From: Rhodococcus tukisamuensis NBRC 100609
GTDB taxonomy: Bacteria; Actinomycetota; Actinomycetes; Mycobacteriales; Mycobacteriaceae
Direction of reading: 5' to 3'
Length of the DNA stretch: 64,000 nucleotides
NCBI RefSeq assembly: GCF_001894985.1
Contig: NZ_BCXG01000024.1
Location: 1 to 64,000 of the forward strand
Shown here: positions 60,618-64,000 of the stretch, one piece after another
How positions within the stretch are numbered: position 1 is the stretch's first letter
Layout of the letters: every line of letters begins with the position of its first letter
Made by a program: the position numbers and the translations under genes
Notes under the pieces: model-generated
The model's input: the letters and a program-made list of their open reading frames with translations, nothing else
Told to the model about the DNA's origin: nothing
Database searches by the model: none

Positions 60618-61943
60618 ATGCGCTGCACCGTATTCGGAACCGGCTACCTCGGAGCGACTCACGCCGCGTGCATGGCCGAACTCGGGCACGAGGTGCTCGG
60701 CGTCGACATCGACCCGGGCAAGGTTGCCAAGCTCTCGTCCGGCGAGGTGCCGTTCTACGAACCCGGCCTGGCCGACGTGCTCCGGCGCAACCTCGACGCC
60801 GGTCGCCTGCAGTTCACCACCTCGTACGCCGACGCGGCCGCCTTCGCGGACCTGCACTTCCTCGGCGTGGGCACCCCGCAGAAGAAGGGCGAGTACGGCG
60901 CCGACCTGCGGCACGTGCACTCGGTGGTCGACACCCTGGCCCCGCTGCTGGACCGCCCGGCGGTGATCGTCGGCAAGTCGACCGTCCCCGTCGGCACGGC
61001 CGCCGAACTCGGTTCCCGCGCAAGGCTACTCGCGCCCGCGTCGGACGCCGTCGAGGTCGCGTGGAACCCCGAGTTCCTGCGCGAGGGATTCGCCGTCGAG
61101 GACACGCTGCGCCCGGACCGCCTGGTGCTCGGCGTCGACCACGCCCGCCCCGGCCGCGCCGAGGCGCTGATCCGTGAGCTGTACGTCAGCCTCATCGACG
61201 ACGGGGCCGTCCCGTTCCTGCTCACCGACCTGCCGACCGCGGAACTGGTCAAGGTGTCCGCGAATGCCTTTCTGGCAACAAAGATCTCGTTCATCAATGC
61301 CATCTCGGAGGTGTGTGAGGCCACCGGCGCCGACGTCACCGCGCTGGCTGATGCGCTCGGCTACGACGCCCGCATCGGACGCCGCTTCCTCAACGCCGGA
61401 CTGGGCTTCGGCGGCGGCTGCCTGCCCAAGGACATCCGCGCCTTCATGGCCCGCGCCGGCGAACTGGGCGCCAACCAGGCGCTGACCTTCCTGCGTGAGG
61501 TGGACAGCATCAACATGCGCCGCCGCACCAAGATGGTGGAGCTGGCCACCCGCGCCGTCGGCGGATCGCTGCTCGGGTCCAACATCGCCGTCCTCGGCGC
61601 GGCCTTCAAGCCCGAGTCCGACGACGTCCGTGACTCGCCGGCCCTCAACGTCGCGGGGATGCTGCAACTGCACGGCGCGGTGGTGAGCGTGTACGACCCC
61701 AAGGCCCTGGACAACTCGCGTCGGCTGTTCCCGACCCTGAACTACGCGACCTCCGTGGCCGAGGCCTGCGAGAACGCCGACGCGGTGCTGCTCGCCACCG
61801 AATGGGAGGAGTTCGTCTCCCTGCGGCCGTCGGACCTGGACCCGGTGGTGCGGGGCCGGTCGATCGTGGACGGCCGCAACTGCCTCGACGCGGACGAGTG
61901 GTCGGCGGCGGGCTGGGTCTACCGCGGGCTGGGCCGGGGCTGA
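60618..61943 (+). CDS. udgA: UDP-glucose 6-dehydrogenase
   Basis: A 441-residue enzyme that oxidises UDP-glucose to UDP-glucuronate with two NAD+. The N-terminal Rossmann motif is VFGTGYLGATHAA; the active-site Cys is in GFGGGCLPKD; NPEFLREGFAVEDT and KVSANAFLATKISF are family blocks; the C-terminal domain ends with DGRNCLD. AGAAGG lies directly before the ATG at 60618, with an open frame further upstream. Supplies precursors for envelope polysaccharide. Confidence 0.94.
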   Translation: MRCTVFGTGYLGATHAACMAELGHEVLGVDIDPGKVAKLSSGEVPFYEPGLADVLRRNLDAGRLQFTTSYADAAAFADLHFLGVGTPQKKGEYGADLRHVHSVVDTLAPLLDRPAVIVGKSTVPVGTAAELGSRARLLAPASDAVEVAWNPEFLREGFAVEDTLRPDRLVLGVDHARPGRAEALIRELYVSLIDDGAVPFLLTDLPTAELVKVSANAFLATKISFINAISEVCEATGADVTALADALGYDARIGRRFLNAGLGFGGGCLPKDIRAFMARAGELGANQALTFLREVDSINMRRRTKMVELATRAVGGSLLGSNIAVLGAAFKPESDDVRDSPALNVAGMLQLHGAVVSVYDPKALDNSRRLFPTLNYATSVAEACENADAVLLATEWEEFVSLRPSDLDPVVRGRSIVDGRNCLDADEWSAAGWVYRGLGRG

Positions 61944-62084
61944 ACCTCCGAAACTGGACATGTGACCGATCCCCGCGGAGTGGGAGCGGCCCCCGGCCGT
62001 GACGGACCCCTTGGTTAGACTCGGCGGGTCCTGCGGGGGTCGTTCGAGCGCGACGCCCCGCACCGGTCGATATAAGGCGGCTCG

Positions 62085-63425
62085 ATGAGCGTGGTTCTGG
62101 GCGTATCGGTGGGGGCCAGTGCTGTGCGCATGGCGCAGCCGACCGGCCTCGACGCGACCACGCCCGCCGCCCGCCCCGGCTTCGAGCGGCAGGCACTGGC
62201 GGTCCGAGCCGTCGGCGCCGAGGATCTCGCCGCGCAGTCCGTCGGGGTGATGCTCGAGCGCGACAACCACTCGGCCACCGCGGTCACCTACGGCAGCACC
62301 GAGCAGGCCGCCGCGGTGCACGAGGCGATGGCCCGGCAGCGGCTGTACAACTACCGCCTCGTCCCCGAGACCTCCGCCGCCCTGGCGCTGCTCGAGCACA
62401 CCGGCGTCCTGGGCGGGTTCCGCACCGTCGTGTTCTACGACCTCGGCAGCTCCGGGGTGACGGTGAGCGTGGTGGACCGCGACACCGGTACGGTGCTCGC
62501 CGTCGACCGCAGCACTGCCATCGGCGGCGACCACTTCGACCGGCTGATCCTCGACCAGCAGGTGCGCGCCGGCAAAGTCGCCGCGCCCGCCGACGCGCGG
62601 GCCGTCGCCGAGCTGACCGGCCGTTGCCGCGCCGCCAAGGAACAGCTCTCGACGAGCGACGCCGCGTGCCTGCCCGGCGACGGCGGCCTGCTGCTGCTCT
62701 CCCGCGAGACCTTCGAGTCCCTCATCGTCGTCCCCGTCGAGGGGTCGGCCCGGTTGGCCCGGCAGGTCATCACGGAGTCCGGTCGCCGGCCCGACTCGGT
62801 GGTGCTGCTCGGCGGCGGCGCCCACATCCCACTGGTCCGTCACGTGCTCGGCGCCTGGCTGGGCCTGCCGACCCTGGTGCCCGCAGAACCGGAGATGGTG
62901 GCGGCCCAGGGCGCGGCCCTGATGGCGACGCCGGTGGCCAGGCCGGCCCCCGCCGCGGTCTCCGGGGACCCCTCCCCAGCAGACGACACGGGGTGGCTGC
63001 CGACCGAGCCGGTGGCGCGGCCGACCAGCCACCGCGAGCGCGGGGTCCCGCGGCGTCAGCTCGTCATCGCCGGTACGGCTGCCGGGGCGTTGGCGTTGAT
63101 CGCCGTCGCCGGCCTGGCGCTCGGCACCTCGGGCGGCGCCGCCGAACAGCCCGCCGGGGCCGGGGCCTCCGACGCGTTGCCGTCGACCACCGTCGTCACC
63201 CCGTCGCCGACACCCTCCCCGACGCCCTCGCCGACGCCGGCACCGACGACGGCGCCGCCGGAGACCGTCGCCCCCACGACCGAGACGCCCACGCCCACGC
63301 CTCCTCCTCCGCCGCCGCCCGGACCGCCGCCCGGACCGCCGCCGCTGGTGATCCCGATGCCGGGAGGCCTGCCGCCGATCGAGATCCATCCGCCGCCGCC
63401 GTTGCAGTTGCCCCGGCTGGGCTGA
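62085..63425 (+). CDS. Hsp70-like ATPase with transmembrane helix and Pro-rich tail
   Basis: A 446-residue protein. The first 285 residues form an actin/Hsp70-type ATPase domain, shortened at the N-terminus (phosphate loops VVFYDLGSSGVTVSVVD and VVLLGGGAHIPLVRHVL; LVPETSAALALLEHTG). A transmembrane helix (LVIAGTAAGALALIAVAGLA) precedes a Pro/Thr-rich extracellular tail. No peptide-binding domain. Mycobacterial relatives occur in the envelope; the exact role is unknown. It lies 141 bp after udgA. Confidence 0.85.
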   Translation: MSVVLGVSVGASAVRMAQPTGLDATTPAARPGFERQALAVRAVGAEDLAAQSVGVMLERDNHSATAVTYGSTEQAAAVHEAMARQRLYNYRLVPETSAALALLEHTGVLGGFRTVVFYDLGSSGVTVSVVDRDTGTVLAVDRSTAIGGDHFDRLILDQQVRAGKVAAPADARAVAELTGRCRAAKEQLSTSDAACLPGDGGLLLLSRETFESLIVVPVEGSARLARQVITESGRRPDSVVLLGGGAHIPLVRHVLGAWLGLPTLVPAEPEMVAAQGAALMATPVARPAPAAVSGDPSPADDTGWLPTEPVARPTSHRERGVPRRQLVIAGTAAGALALIAVAGLALGTSGGAAEQPAGAGASDALPSTTVVTPSPTPSPTPSPTPAPTTAPPETVAPTTETPTPTPPPPPPPGPPPGPPPLVIPMPGGLPPIEIHPPPPLQLPRLG

Positions 63426-63429
63426 CCGC

Positions 63430-64000
63430 TCAGCCCATGGGCGTGAGAACCACCTTTCCGGTGGCGGCTCGCCGCTCGATCTTGTCGTGGGCGAGCCCGG
63501 CCTGCTCGAGCGGCAGCACCGAGTCGATCAGGGGCGTGACTGTCCTCGCCGCGGCCCGCGCGAGGATGTCCGCCCTGGCGTCGGCCACCCGTCGGAGCCA
63601 GGCGGGCCCACCGCACCCGGTGAGGGTGAGGCCGCGCGACATCAGGTCCTGTGCGGCGACGGCCGCGGGCCGTCCGCTGAGCATTCCGTACGACAGCATC
63701 CGGCCGGCCGAGGGCGTGAGCGCGTCGAGCAGGTCCCTCGCGGACTCGCCGCCGATCGACTCGAATACGACGTCGATCGTGGTCCCGCCGAGGGACTCGC
63801 GCAGCCCGCTCTGCCACCCGGCCGCCGAGTGGTCGAACACGTCGTCGGCGCCGAAAGTCCTTGCCCGCGCACGCTTCACGTCGGATCCTGCCGTGGCGAG
63901 CACGCGTCCGGCGCCGAACTCGCCGGCCAGTTGGGTGAGGTAGGCGCCCACCCCGGTTCCGGCCGCCTCGACCAGGACCACCTCGGTGCCGCGCAGTGCG
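63430..64000 (-). CDS. NADPH:quinone oxidoreductase-like protein (partial)
   Basis: The C-terminal 190 residues of a medium-chain reductase; the gene continues beyond the right edge. Rossmann stretch EAAGTGVGAYLTQLAGEFGA, then FGADDVFDH and VVFESIGGESARDLLD, ending GKVVLTPMG. Convergent with the Hsp70-like gene, separated by 4 bp. Confidence 0.88.
   Translation of the reverse strand, partial: ALRGTEVVLVEAAGTGVGAYLTQLAGEFGAGRVLATAGSDVKRARARTFGADDVFDHSAAGWQSGLRESLGGTTIDVVFESIGGESARDLLDALTPSAGRMLSYGMLSGRPAAVAAQDLMSRGLTLTGCGGPAWLRRVADARADILARAAARTVTPLIDSVLPLEQAGLAHDKIERRAATGKVVLTPMG

Noticed and set aside
61026-63389. A 787-codon open frame on the minus strand opposite udgA and the Hsp70-like gene
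   Set aside because: It is the antisense shadow of two clear high-GC genes, with Arg/Gly/His-rich low-complexity translation and no domain.

Overview
The window is high-GC actinobacterial DNA, most likely from a Rhodococcus-type (Mycobacteriales/Corynebacteriales) genome. The clearest evidence is the right end (59697-64000): tRNA-Gly, then dcd (bifunctional-type dCTP deaminase), then a UDP-glucose dehydrogenase, an order also known from mycobacteria and relatives, followed by an Hsp70-like membrane protein and a quinone oxidoreductase. An Lsr2-type nucleoid protein, a GBL (gamma-butyrolactone) locus and very short signal-less hydrophobic peptides fit the same group.

Region by region. 1-4300: two TauD/TfdA-like proteins and a zinc-free medium-chain reductase with a divergent AraC-type regulator. 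4480-5660: an IS3 scar and a PLD-like protein. 6331-10424: recombination cassette 1. 10430-13892: three short modules between palindromic sites. 13893-40650: a long cargo stretch holding a GBL synthase/receptor/reductase locus, secreted proteins, tiny peptides, an Lsr2 homologue, a SUKH protein, a serine resolvase, an ECF sigma pair, a DUF1883-TIR protein, IS110 copies and a broken type ISP restriction gene. 40655-44769: cassette 2. 44759-54500: a membrane protein, a degenerate IS3 element, a reverse transcriptase-HEPN operon and a 1.2-kresidue YobI-like ATPase. 55570-59694: cassette 3, ending at the 3' end of tRNA-Gly. 59697-64000: chromosomal genes.

The organising principle appears to be tandem integration at tRNA-Gly. 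Three copies of the same translationally coupled operon (A-B-C) occur: A and B are tyrosine-recombinase-like proteins, each missing part of the catalytic set, and C is a DDE transposase with an intact D-D-E signature. Each copy has a conserved structured leader and lies just left of a site built on GGTGAACACC/GGTGTTCACC. To the right of most complete sites begins a conserved sequence of about 120-150 bp. I read this as right end / crossover site / left end of the next element, so the region is an array of elements carrying defence, signalling and small secreted or membrane peptides. At the tRNA the site is cut in half and continues into the tRNA 3' end, as expected for an integration junction.

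Second-level structure includes a dispersed 34-bp repeat (seven copies), a roughly 100-bp inverted repeat bracketing a SUKH cargo segment, and a duplicated 46-residue membrane protein. All function calls come from reading motifs in the sequence; no database search was run.
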